From positions 1 through 64,000 of the forward strand of contig NZ_VWSD01000002.1 of NCBI RefSeq assembly GCF_009829685.1: DNA of 64,000 nucleotides. Reading direction: 5' to 3'. Made by a program: the position numbers and the translations under genes. The notes under the pieces were generated by a model, which saw only the letters and a program-made list of their open reading frames with translations, did no database searches and was not told the DNA's origin. Below, one piece after another: positions 56,622-64,000 of the stretch. Within the stretch, counting starts at the first letter, position 1; every line of letters begins with the position of its first letter. The stretch is from Cellulomonas citrea. Its GTDB lineage: Bacteria; Actinomycetota; Actinomycetes; Actinomycetales; Cellulomonadaceae.

Positions 56622-57425
56622 ATGACCGATCGCACCCGGGTGGAGTTCCGCCCCGTGGACCCGCAGGTCGCGGTCGACGCCGCCCGCGGCTGGTGGGACG
56701 CCAACGCCGCGGAGTACCTCGACGAGCACGGCGAGTTCCTGGGCCCGGCCGACTTCGTGTGGTGCCCCGAGGGGCTCCGTGAGGCGGACGCCCACCTGCT
56801 CGGTGACGTCGAGGGCCTGCGGGTGCTCGAGGTTGGGGCCGGCGCCGCCCAGTGCTCACGCTGGCTGGTCGGGCAGGGCGCCCGGGTGCTCGCCACCGAC
56901 CTGTCCGCCGGCATGCTCGCCACGGCCCGCCGGCTCGACCAGGCCACCGGCGTCGCGGTGCCGGCCGTGCAGTCCGACGCGCGCCGGCTGCCGCTGCCCG
57001 ACGCCTCGTTCGACCTCGCGTTCACCGCGTTCGGTGCCCTGCCGTTCGTCGCCGACGCCGCGGCGGTGCACGCCGAGGTCGCGCGGGTGCTGCGCCCCGG
57101 CGGGCGGTGGGTGTTCGCAGTCACCCACCCGGTGCGCTGGGCGTTCCCCGACGACCCGGGGACGGCGGGGCTCACGGTGTTCAAGTCGTACTTCGACCGG
57201 CGCCCCTACGTCGAGATCGGCGCCGACGGGCAGGTGGAGTACACCGAGCACCACCGGACCATCGCCGACCACGTCACTCAGGTGCTGGACGCCGGGTTCG
57301 TGCTGGACGGGCTGGTCGAGCCGGAGTGGCCGCAGGACCTCGACCAGGAGTGGGGCGGCTGGGGCCCGGTGCGCGGCGCGCTGCTCCCCGGGACCCTCAT
57401 CGTCCGGACGCACCTGCCCCGCTGA
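56622..57425 (+). CDS. Class I SAM-dependent methyltransferase
   Basis: This 267-residue protein has motif I in LRVLEVGAGAAQCSRWL (about residues 67-83), the acidic residue in VLATDLSAGML, motif post-I around SDARRLPLPDASFDLAF, and ARVLRPGGRWVFAVTHP. It resembles the UbiE/SmtA-like small-molecule group. The substrate is not evident. It is transcribed alone between the pfkA and polA genes, divergent from the former and convergent with the latter. Confidence 0.88.
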   Translation: MTDRTRVEFRPVDPQVAVDAARGWWDANAAEYLDEHGEFLGPADFVWCPEGLREADAHLLGDVEGLRVLEVGAGAAQCSRWLVGQGARVLATDLSAGMLATARRLDQATGVAVPAVQSDARRLPLPDASFDLAFTAFGALPFVADAAAVHAEVARVLRPGGRWVFAVTHPVRWAFPDDPGTAGLTVFKSYFDRRPYVEIGADGQVEYTEHHRTIADHVTQVLDAGFVLDGLVEPEWPQDLDQEWGGWGPVRGALLPGTLIVRTHLPR

Positions 57426-57493
57426 CGGGTCACGGGCCACGGATCGGCGGCGAGGCCGGACCTGCCCGGTCCCCTCGACGGTCCGCCGACCGG

Positions 57494-60217
57494 TCAGTGC
57501 CCCGCGTCGTGCCAGGTGGGGCCGATGCCGACCTGCACGTCGAGCGGGACCTCGAACGGCCGTCCCGGGACGTGCCGGCCGGCCTCGCCCATCTGGGTCC
57601 GCACCAGCTCTTCGACCTCGTCGCGCTCCGCGTCGACGACCTCGAGCACGAGCTCGTCGTGCACCTGGAGCAGCATCCGGGAACGCAGCCCCCGCCGACG
57701 CAGCTCAGCGTCGACGCCGAGCATCGAGACCTTGATGAGGTCGGCGGCGCTGCCCTGGATCGGCGCGTTGAGCGCCATCCGCTCGGCTGCCTCGCGGCGC
57801 TGCCGGTTGTCGCTCGTCAGGTCCGGCAGGTAGCGCCGGCGCCCCAGCACCGTGGCCGTGTACCCCGTGGTCCGGGCGTCGGCAACCACCCCGGCGAGGT
57901 AGTCGCGCACCCCGCCGAACCGGGAGAAGTAGTCCTCTCGCAGGTCGCCGGCCTCCGCGACGTCGATGCCGAGCTGCTGTGACAGGCCGAACGACGACAA
58001 CCCGTAGGCCAGGCCGTAGCTCATCGCCTTGATCTTCGACCGCATCGCCGCGGTTACCTCGTCGGTCGGCACCCCGAACACGCGCGAACCCACGTAGCGG
58101 TGCAGGTCCTCCCCCGACCGGAACGCCTCGATGAGGCCCTCGTCGCGCGACAGGTGCGCCATGATCCGCATCTCGATCTGCGAGTAGTCGGCGGTGAGCA
58201 ACGTGTCGAAACCGTCGCCGACGACGAACGCACGCCGGATCCGACGCCCCTCCTCGGTGCGGATCGGGATGTTCTGCAGGTTCGGGTCCACCGAGGACAG
58301 CCGCCCCGTCGCGGCGATCGTCTGCTGGAACGTCGTGTGGATCCGCCCGTCCGGCGACACGGACCGGCGCAGCCCCTCGACGGTCTGCCGGAGCCGGATC
58401 GCGTCGCGGTGCGCCAGCAGGTGCTCGAGGAACGGGTGCTGGGTGCGCGCGAACAGGTCCGTGAGGGCCGCGGCGTCCGTCGTCCACCCGGTCTTGATCC
58501 GCTTGGTGTGCGGCATCTGGAGCTGGTCGAACAGGACCTCCTGAAGTTGTTTGGGCGACCCCAGGTTCACCTCACGTCCGATGACGTCGTAGGCCTGCTG
58601 GGCAGCCGTGCGGACCGTCTCGTCGAAGGCCCCCTCCAGCAGCGCGAGGTAGTCGTCGTCGACGGCGATCCCGGCGTCCTCCAGCCGCTCGAGCACGCCC
58701 TGCAGCGGCAGCTCGAGATCGGTGAGCAGGTCGGCAGCACCCCGGTCGGCGAGCTCGCCGGCGAGCACCTGGGCCAGGTCGAGCACCGCCTGTGCGCGCA
58801 CCGCGGCGCGGCGACCCTCGTCGACGCCGTCCAGCTCGAGGTCGAGAGCGCCCTGCCCACCCGCGCCCGGACCGTCGACAGCCAGCTCTCGCTGCAGGTG
58901 GACGACCGCGAGGTCTGCCAGGTCGTAGCCACGCCGGTCCGGCGCGCACAGATAGGCCGCGAGCTCGGTGTCGAACACCACGCCGAGCAGGTCGAGGCCG
59001 CGTCCGCGCAGCGCGTGCCAGGCCTGCTTGGCCGCGTGCACCGCTTTGGGCGCCGCGGGGTCGGCGAGCCAGGCCGCCAGCGCCCGCTCGTCCGCGGGCG
59101 AGATCTCCGCGAGGTCGTAGGCGACGGCCGCGCCGGCGTCGTCGGCGATCGCCACACCCCAGGCGTCGCCGCCCGACGGAGCACCCGAGCCCCGCACGTC
59201 GAGGCCGAGCGTGGCGCGCGAGCGTCCTGCCAGCCACGTGCCGAGCCCGTCGGTGCCGATGTCGACCAGGTCGAGCGCCGAGGCGGCGCCCAGGTCAGCG
59301 CCCGTCGCCTCGGCTGGCTGCAGCGCGAACAGCCGGTCGCGCAGCGTGCGGAACTCCAGCTGCTCGAGGACCGCGTGCAGCTGCTGGCGGTCCCAGGGCC
59401 GCAGCGCGAGGTCCTCCGGCCCGAGGGGCAGGTCGAGGTCGTCGACCAACCGGTTGAGCCGTCGGTTGAGCACGACCTGGTCGAGGTTGTCCCGCAGCGA
59501 CTGGCCTGCCTTGCCCGTGATCTGCTCGGCGGCGGCGATGACGCCGTCCAGGCCGTCGTAGGCGTTGATCCACTTGGCGGCCGTCTTCGGCCCCACGCCG
59601 GGCACGCCCGGGAGGTTGTCGCTGGTCTCGCCGACCAGCGCCGCCAGCTCGGGGTAGCGGGCCGGGGGCACGCCGTACTTGGCCTCGACCGCTTCCGGGG
59701 TCATCCGGGCGAGCTCGGAGACCCCGCGCACCGGGTAGAGCACGGTGACGTCGTCGGTGACGAGCTGGAAGCCGTCCCGGTCGCCTGTGCACACGAGCAC
59801 CTGCATCCCCTGGTGGGCCCCCTGGGCGGACAGGGTCGCGAGGATGTCGTCGGCCTCGAAGTCGGGTTTGGTGAGCACCGGCACGGCCATCGCGTCGAGC
59901 ACCTGCCGGATGATCTCGACCTGCCCCGAGAACGCCTCCGGGCTCGCCTCACGGGTCGCCTTGTACTGCTCGTACTGCGCCGTGCGGAACGTCGTGCGCC
60001 CGAGGTCGAACGCGACGGCGACATGCGTCGGCTGCTCGTCGCGCAACAGGTTGGTGAGCATCGACACGAAGCCGAAGACCGCGTTGGTGGGTCGTCCGTC
60101 CGAGGTCGAGAAGTTCTCCACCGGGAGCGCGAAGAACGCGCGGTAGGCCATCGAGTGGCCGTCCACGAGAAGCAGACGGGCGCCGCTGGCGCGGGGAGTT
60201 GGTCCGGACGGGCTCAC
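57494..60217 (-). CDS. polA: DNA polymerase I
   Basis: This 907-residue repair polymerase has an N-terminal 5'-3' exonuclease (LLLVDGHSMAYRAFFAL, DFEADDILATL, TGDRDGFQLV), a middle proofreading-fold domain in which the catalytic Asp-x-Glu is absent (LGLDVRGSG instead), and the polymerase domain with TADYSQIEMRIMAHLSRD, RSKIKAMSYGLAYGLSSFG and QVHDELVLEV. The 3'-5' exonuclease is therefore inferred inactive, as in other actinobacteria. GTG 60217 is preferred to an ATG at 60247 because the latter would run into the divergent gene, and TAGGTT (complement 60225-60230) precedes the GTG by seven bases. Confidence 0.97.
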   Translation of the reverse strand: MSPSGPTPRASGARLLLVDGHSMAYRAFFALPVENFSTSDGRPTNAVFGFVSMLTNLLRDEQPTHVAVAFDLGRTTFRTAQYEQYKATREASPEAFSGQVEIIRQVLDAMAVPVLTKPDFEADDILATLSAQGAHQGMQVLVCTGDRDGFQLVTDDVTVLYPVRGVSELARMTPEAVEAKYGVPPARYPELAALVGETSDNLPGVPGVGPKTAAKWINAYDGLDGVIAAAEQITGKAGQSLRDNLDQVVLNRRLNRLVDDLDLPLGPEDLALRPWDRQQLHAVLEQLEFRTLRDRLFALQPAEATGADLGAASALDLVDIGTDGLGTWLAGRSRATLGLDVRGSGAPSGGDAWGVAIADDAGAAVAYDLAEISPADERALAAWLADPAAPKAVHAAKQAWHALRGRGLDLLGVVFDTELAAYLCAPDRRGYDLADLAVVHLQRELAVDGPGAGGQGALDLELDGVDEGRRAAVRAQAVLDLAQVLAGELADRGAADLLTDLELPLQGVLERLEDAGIAVDDDYLALLEGAFDETVRTAAQQAYDVIGREVNLGSPKQLQEVLFDQLQMPHTKRIKTGWTTDAAALTDLFARTQHPFLEHLLAHRDAIRLRQTVEGLRRSVSPDGRIHTTFQQTIAATGRLSSVDPNLQNIPIRTEEGRRIRRAFVVGDGFDTLLTADYSQIEMRIMAHLSRDEGLIEAFRSGEDLHRYVGSRVFGVPTDEVTAAMRSKIKAMSYGLAYGLSSFGLSQQLGIDVAEAGDLREDYFSRFGGVRDYLAGVVADARTTGYTATVLGRRRYLPDLTSDNRQRREAAERMALNAPIQGSAADLIKVSMLGVDAELRRRGLRSRMLLQVHDELVLEVVDAERDEVEELVRTQMGEAGRHVPGRPFEVPLDVQVGIGPTWHDAGH

Positions 60218-60236
60218 GGGTGCCAACCTAGCGGCC

Positions 60237-60635
60237 ATGACCGACACCCGAGATCTCAGCTACCCCGGAACCCTGCTCGAGCGGATGGGCATCACCGTCC
60301 TCGAGGTGAGTGCGCAGCGAGCAGTCGCGACCATGCCGGTCGAGGGCAACACCCAGCCGGCCGGGCTGCTGCACGGCGGCGCGTCAGTGGTCCTCGCCGA
60401 GACCCTCGGATCGATCGCGGCGCACGAGCACGCCGGGCCGGGCCGTACCGCGGTCGGGATCGAGGTGAGCGCGACGCACCACCGCTCGGCGCGCAGCGGC
60501 CTGGTCACCGGGACCGCGACCGCCCTGCACCTCGGCCGGCAGCTGGCCAGCTACGAGATCGTGGTCGAGGACGCCGAGGGGCGACGGCTCTGCACCTCAC
60601 GCCTCACCTGCATGCTCGTGATGTCCGGGAGCTGA
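60237..60635 (+). CDS. PaaI-type hotdog thioesterase
   Basis: This 132-residue protein has the hotdog fold pattern with GLLHGGASVVLAETLGS (active-site segment), AVGIEVSATHHRS and a final strand TSRLTCML. The family hydrolyses acyl- or aryl-CoA thioesters; in menaquinone synthesis a member cleaves DHNA-CoA. The substrate here is unknown. ATG 60237 lies 19 bases from the divergent polA start. Its 3' end overlaps the 3' end of the GNAT gene by 85 bases in the opposite direction. Confidence 0.88.
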   Translation: MTDTRDLSYPGTLLERMGITVLEVSAQRAVATMPVEGNTQPAGLLHGGASVVLAETLGSIAAHEHAGPGRTAVGIEVSATHHRSARSGLVTGTATALHLGRQLASYEIVVEDAEGRRLCTSRLTCMLVMSGS

Positions 60636-61240
60636 GCGGGCAGCTCACCGGTGACGGGCTCGACCCGCGACTTGCGGCGCAGCGCGATGAGGCGGTCGAC
60701 GCCGTGCATCGGCACCCGACGCACGGCACCCGAGCGCGGGGCGACCTCGTCGGCCACCAGCCGGCGCTGCAGCGCAGCGGTGCTCACCACCCGGTGCGAG
60801 GCCGCCGGCTGGAACCCCAGGCGCGCAAGGAAGCGCTGCACGCCGCGGGCCCCGGGCAACGGCGGGGCGTAGATCTCGGTCGCACCGTGCTGCTCGGCCA
60901 CCTCGAGCAGCTGGGCCAGCAGCCCGTGCCCGACGCCGCGCCGACGACTGCCGCGGCCGACGTAGAGCGCCTCGAGGTCGATGGCGACCATGTCGGAGAA
61001 CACGCTCGGCCCGACGACCCGGGCGAGCAGCAACCCCTCGACCGCGCCCTCGTGCGTCCCGAGGAGCATCACCGAACCGGGAAGCACGAGCGCCGTGGCG
61101 AGCTGGGCCTCCAACCGCTCGGCGTCGTCGGTGCACAGGGCCGAACCGGTGCCTGCCTCCTCACGTGCGGCCAGGCAGAGCTCGACCAGCTGTGGCAGGT
61201 CGTCGGAGACGACAGGGCGGATGACGCTGCCCGAACGCAC
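60551..61240 (-). CDS. GNAT-family N-acetyltransferase
   Basis: This 229-residue protein has the GNAT core: VIRPVVSDDLPQLVELCLAA at the start, the acetyl-CoA loop ALYVGRGSRRRGVGHGLLAQ (about residues 114-133) and FLARLGFQP. GTG 61240 was chosen because AGGAGGT precedes it; longer upstream starts lack such a site. The C-terminal about 55 residues are basic and without recognisable fold, and the last 28 codons are antisense to the thioesterase gene. The acceptor amine is unknown. Confidence 0.85.
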   Translation of the reverse strand: MRSGSVIRPVVSDDLPQLVELCLAAREEAGTGSALCTDDAERLEAQLATALVLPGSVMLLGTHEGAVEGLLLARVVGPSVFSDMVAIDLEALYVGRGSRRRGVGHGLLAQLLEVAEQHGATEIYAPPLPGARGVQRFLARLGFQPAASHRVVSTAALQRRLVADEVAPRSGAVRRVPMHGVDRLIALRRKSRVEPVTGELPAQLPDITSMQVRREVQSRRPSASSTTIS

Positions 61241-61327
61241 GTGAGGCACCTCCTGGAACCAAGAGCTCCGGTGGACGCTGCGCCCCTGTCTCGCCTGCGT
61301 CGGTTCGATCATCGCCCAGACTGCCAC

Positions 61328-61355
61328 GTCTTGGGCCCCAGCGGTGGGGCAAGAC
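61328..61355 (-). terminator. Terminator after pdtaR
   Basis: GTCTTG-GGCCCCA pairs with TGGGGC-AAGAC around GCGG, with a small bulge. It lies 28 bases past the pdtaR stop and before the GNAT gene on the same strand. Confidence 0.55.
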
Positions 61356-61382
61356 CGGACAAATCCGTCATCCGTGCGGGCG

Positions 61383-62021
61383 TCAGCCCGCCGCGCCGCC
61401 GACCTGTTCGATGACCGCGTCCGCGACCTCGCGCATCGTGAGACGCCGGTCCATCGAGGTCTTCTGGATCCACCGGAAGGACTCGGGCTCGCTCAGCCCC
61501 ATCTTCGTCATGAGCAGCCCCTTGGCGCGGTCCACGCGCTTGCGGGTCTCGAACCGCTCGGCGAGGTCAGCGACCTCCGACTCCAGGGCCGTGATCTGGG
61601 CGTAGCGGCTGATCGCGATCTCGACCGCGGGCAGCAGGTCCGCCGGGCTGAACGGCTTGATCACGTACGCCATCGCGCCCGCATCACGGGCCCGCTCGAC
61701 GAGGTCGGTCTGGGAGAACGCGGTGAGCAGCACGACGGGCGCCAGGTGCGCGGCACCGATCCGCTCGGCGGCACTGATCCCGTCGAGGACCGGCATCTTG
61801 ACGTCCATCACGACGACGTCGGGCTTGAGCTCGGTGGCCAGCTGCACGGCTGCCTCACCGTCGGCGGCCTCGCCGACGACGTCGAAACCGGCTTCGCGCA
61901 GCGTCTCCACCACGTCCATCCGGATCAAGGCCTCGTCCTCGGCCACCACGGCACGCCGGGTCGAGGGTGTGGTCGCGCTGCCCTGTGGCGCGGCAGCTTC
62001 CTGGGGTGCGTCGTTGGTCAC
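61383..62021 (-). CDS. pdtaR: ANTAR-domain response regulator PdtaR
   Basis: This 212-residue protein has a receiver domain (VVAEDEALIRMDVVETL; phospho-acceptor Asp73 in VVVMDVKMP; Lys122 in VIKPF) and a C-terminal ANTAR RNA-binding domain (about residues 150-205, RFETRKRVDRAKGLLMTKMG). The mycobacterial homologue is phosphorylated by PdtaS and acts by antitermination at double-hairpin RNAs; PdtaS is not in this window. GTG 62021 has TACTCT (complement 62029-62034) seven bases upstream and no Shine-Dalgarno sequence, so the mRNA is probably leaderless. Confidence 0.95.
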   Translation of the reverse strand: MTNDAPQEAAAPQGSATTPSTRRAVVAEDEALIRMDVVETLREAGFDVVGEAADGEAAVQLATELKPDVVVMDVKMPVLDGISAAERIGAAHLAPVVLLTAFSQTDLVERARDAGAMAYVIKPFSPADLLPAVEIAISRYAQITALESEVADLAERFETRKRVDRAKGLLMTKMGLSEPESFRWIQKTSMDRRLTMREVADAVIEQVGGAAG

Positions 62022-62088
62022 GAGCCCAAGAGTAGTGCGGTCCGCCGCCGACACCTCGACCCTCCCCCGTCCCGTAGACTTCCGGCCG

Positions 62089-62162
62089 GCCCCGATAGCC
62101 CAACTGGCAGAGGCGTTCGGCTCAAACCCGATCCAGTGAGGGTTCGAATCCCTCTCGGGGCA
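62089..62162 (+). tRNA. tRNA-Leu (anticodon CAA), unusual short variable arm
   Basis: This 74-nt cloverleaf has acceptor GCCCCGA with TCGGGGC, a Leu-like D-loop (AACTGGCAGA), anticodon loop CTCAAAC (anticodon CAA), a five-base variable region and T-arm GAGGG-TTCGAAT-CCCTC. CCA follows directly at 62163-62165. Leucine tRNAs normally carry a long variable arm, which is absent. The outermost anticodon-stem pair is T-T. A -10-like TAGACT is at 62075-62080. It may be a specialised tRNA or one of altered identity. Confidence 0.85.
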
Positions 62163-62212
62163 CCACCCGCGTGCCACGCCACACCCGGTCGTCCGACGCC
62201 GACGCCCTGGGC

Positions 62213-62518
<306 letters not shown>

Positions 62519-62686
62519 TCAGCGACGCCCGAAGAGCCGGGCAAACAGACCGGGCTCGACCGGGTCGTTCTCATGGCCGGCGCAGCGCTGCGCCTTGGGG
62601 ACGCCCCGCAGCACCTGGTCGACGTGCTGGCCGCACCCCGCCCACGTCGTCTTGCCGCACTTCTTGCAGGTCACCGCTCGGCACAC
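62519..62686 (-). CDS. Conserved Cys-rich microprotein
   Basis: This 55-residue protein has two CxxC-like groups: CRAVTCKKCG and GCGQH, then QRCAGHE, giving five Cys and two His residues in the first 38 positions. It ends in a basic tail, LFARLFGRR. The pattern suggests a zinc-ribbon or other metal- or sulfur-binding fold. GTG 62686 has an AGGAGG Shine-Dalgarno sequence. It lies nine bases before the CsoR/CstR-family gene and directly after the operator, so it is the first gene of that operon and should be induced by the same signal. I recall similar small proteins across actinobacteria but know of no assigned function. Confidence 0.82.
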   Translation of the reverse strand: MCRAVTCKKCGKTTWAGCGQHVDQVLRGVPKAQRCAGHENDPVEPGLFARLFGRR

Positions 62687-62718
62687 AGCCGCCTCCTCAT
62701 GGTCGGATGCGGCGATGC

Positions 62719-62736
62719 TATACCCCCCTGGGTATA
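62719..62736 (-). promoter_or_regulatory. CsoR/CstR-type operator of the microprotein/repressor operon
   Basis: TATACCCCCCTGGGTATA is an inverted repeat; its first 17 bases are identical to 12424-12440. On the minus strand it runs into the -10-like TATAGC (complement 62717-62722). This places it for autoregulation by the downstream CsoR/CstR-family protein. Confidence 0.78.
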
Positions 62737-62848
62737 CAACGGCGACCTCGCGGCTCCCCCGCGAGCACCGACCGCGGGTGCACGACGGCCCGGGCGGGCG
62801 TCACGAGGAGTCCCTCGCGCCGCCCACCCGGGCCGGCCGAGCCGATCG

Positions 62849-64000
62849 TCAGGAACGCCGCGGGTGCGGGCCGTCCTCGTCGCCGATCTTGTGCACGAGC
62901 ACCGTGTTCGTCGAACCGATGACACCCACCGGCGTCCCCGCCACGACCACGACGTAGTCGCCGATCTCGGCGAGCTTGTTGGCGCGCAGGGTCAGGTCGA
63001 CCAGGCGCACCATGTCGTCCGTGTTGCCGACCTGCGGCACGAGGTGGGTCTGCACGCCCCAGGACAGCGACAGCACGTTGCGCGTGCTCTCGACCGGCGT
63101 GAAGGCCAGCAGCGGGATCTCGGGGCGCAGCCGCGCCATCCGACGCGGCGAGTCACCCGACTGGGTGAATGTCACCAGGTACTTCACCCCGAGGTTCTCA
63201 CCGATCTGCACCGCGGCCCGGGTCACGGCCCCGCCCCGGGTCGACGGCGTCGAGGTGAGCGGCGCGATCCGGTCGCGGCCCAGGTCCTCGGTCACCTCGA
63301 TGATCCGCGCCATCGTGCGCACGGCCTCGATCGGGTAGTCGCCCACGCTCGTCTCGCCCGAGAGCATGACCGCGTCGGCGCCGTCGAGCACCGCGTTGGC
63401 GCAGTCGGACGCCTCTGCACGGGTCGGGCGCGGGCTCGTGATCATCGACTCGAGCACCTGGGTCGCCACGATGACCGGCTTGGCGTTGCGGCGCGCCAGC
63501 TCGACGGCCTTCTTCTGCACCAGCGGCACCTGCTCGAGCGGCAGCTCCACACCCAGGTCGCCACGCGCGACCATGATGCCGTCGAACGCCCGGATGATCT
63601 CGGCCAGGTTGTCCACGGCCTGCGGCTTCTCGATCTTGGCGATGACCGGGATGACCCGGCCCTCCTCCTCCATGATCCGGCGCACGTCGTCATAGTCCGC
63701 GGCCGACCGCACGAAGGACAGCGCGATGATGTCCGCGCCGATGTTGAGGGCCCAGCGCAGGTCCTCCTCGTCCTTGTCGCTCATGGCCGGCACGGACACC
63801 GCGACGCCCGGCAGGTTGAGGCCCTTGTTGTTCGACACGGGGCCCGGGACCTCGACGCGGGTGACCACGTCGTTGCCCTCGACGGCCGTCACTCGCACGA
63901 GGACCTTGCCGTCGTCGATGAGGATCGGGTCGCCGGGTGCCACATCGCCGGGCAGACCCTTGAACGTCGTCGAGGCGCGCTCCTTGGTGCCGACGACGTC
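62849..64000 (-). CDS. pyk: Pyruvate kinase, N-terminal part outside the window
   Basis: The frame is open to the right edge, so the first about 100 residues are missing; about 383 are visible. They begin within the B domain (KGLPGDVAPGDPILIDDG), followed by KIEKPQAVDN (Lys and Glu of the active site), GIMVARGDLGVELPLEQV (Mg-binding), VIVATQVLESMI, ADAVMLSGETSVGDYP, and the C-terminal regulatory-type domain ending near GSTNTVLVHKIGDED. It makes pyruvate and ATP from phosphoenolpyruvate. The usual effector-binding layout of the domain is kept. Confidence 0.96.
   Translation of the reverse strand, partial: DVVGTKERASTTFKGLPGDVAPGDPILIDDGKVLVRVTAVEGNDVVTRVEVPGPVSNNKGLNLPGVAVSVPAMSDKDEEDLRWALNIGADIIALSFVRSAADYDDVRRIMEEEGRVIPVIAKIEKPQAVDNLAEIIRAFDGIMVARGDLGVELPLEQVPLVQKKAVELARRNAKPVIVATQVLESMITSPRPTRAEASDCANAVLDGADAVMLSGETSVGDYPIEAVRTMARIIEVTEDLGRDRIAPLTSTPSTRGGAVTRAAVQIGENLGVKYLVTFTQSGDSPRRMARLRPEIPLLAFTPVESTRNVLSLSWGVQTHLVPQVGNTDDMVRLVDLTLRANKLAEIGDYVVVVAGTPVGVIGSTNTVLVHKIGDEDGPHPRRS

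Noticed and set aside
60218-60247. N-terminal extension of PolA to ATG 60247
   Set aside because: It would overlap the divergent thioesterase start and cover a -10-like TAGGTT placed for the GTG start at 60217.
58100-61414. Very long plus-strand open frame of 1104 codons
   Set aside because: It is the antisense shadow of polA; the translation is Arg/Gly/Asp/Val-rich without domains, while the minus strand encodes a full DNA polymerase I.
62671-62925. 84-codon minus-strand frame starting at an ATG upstream of the microprotein
   Set aside because: It overlaps the operator and promoter region and shares bases with the microprotein in another frame; Arg/Thr/Cys-rich with no support. The 55-residue frame with the Shine-Dalgarno sequence is preferred.

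Overview
The window is a 64 kb stretch of very GC-rich chromosome, with GC-ending codons, many GTG starts and many GTGA/ATGA gene overlaps. The presence of rbpA, whiA, opcA, pdtaR and ctaB-type heme O synthase, and the order uvrC-rapZ-yvcK...whiA-gap-pgk-tpiA-secG, point to an actinobacterium, probably in the Micrococcales and possibly Cellulomonas-like. The genus is an inference. The content is mostly housekeeping, with little sign of mobile DNA: no insertion sequence, prophage, CRISPR array or rRNA was seen.

Layout. 1-3.1 kb: the end of an FMN-binding protein, its flavin transferase ApbE, and a convergent OmpR/histidine kinase pair. 3.2-8.3 kb: LysE-type exporter, membrane protein, NhaA, and the manganese uptake pair mntH-mntR with a candidate operator. 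8.3-11.8 kb: pabB, a zinc-type dehydrogenase, a TetR regulator and tRNA-Pro. 12.0-21.5 kb: a rhodanese lipoprotein, then one long minus-strand run ctaB-xerD-parA-scpA-scpB-rluB-tyrA-cmk-plsC-der. 21.8-27.3 kb: pentose phosphate genes tkt-zwf-opcA-pgl, with no transaldolase gene. 27.3-32.4 kb: rbpA, secG, tpiA, pgk, gap, whiA. 32.7-36.8 kb: a plus-strand insert of a small membrane protein and a two-subunit ABC exporter, which separates whiA from yvcK. 37.0-45.3 kb: yvcK, rapZ, uvrC, an OsmC protein, uvrA with an SOS-like box, and a metallo-beta-lactamase-fold hydrolase. 45.3-50.8 kb: acyl-CoA ligase, acyl-CoA dehydrogenase, two tandem TerC metal-export proteins under a probable manganese riboswitch, and a VOC protein. 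50.9-61.4 kb: uvrB, coaE, rpsA, pfkA, a methyltransferase, polA, a thioesterase and a GNAT acetyltransferase. 61.4-64 kb: pdtaR, an atypical tRNA-Leu, a CsoR/CstR-family repressor with a Cys-rich microprotein, and the end of pyk.

How they connect. Three signals join distant parts of the window. First, an identical 17-base box, TATACCCCCCTGGGTAT, lies over the promoter of the rhodanese lipoprotein (12.4 kb) and of the microprotein/CsoR-family operon (62.7 kb). The repressor keeps both sensor cysteines but lacks the copper-binding histidine. This predicts a persulfide (CstR-like) rather than a copper regulon. Second, manganese control appears twice: import (mntH-mntR with a palindromic operator) and export (terC pair with a yybP-ykoY-type riboswitch whose 3' strand can also pair perfectly with the terC Shine-Dalgarno sequence). 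Third, the nucleotide excision repair genes uvrA, uvrB, uvrC and polA are dispersed, yet all show a -10 element 6-8 bases before the start codon, which suggests leaderless mRNAs.
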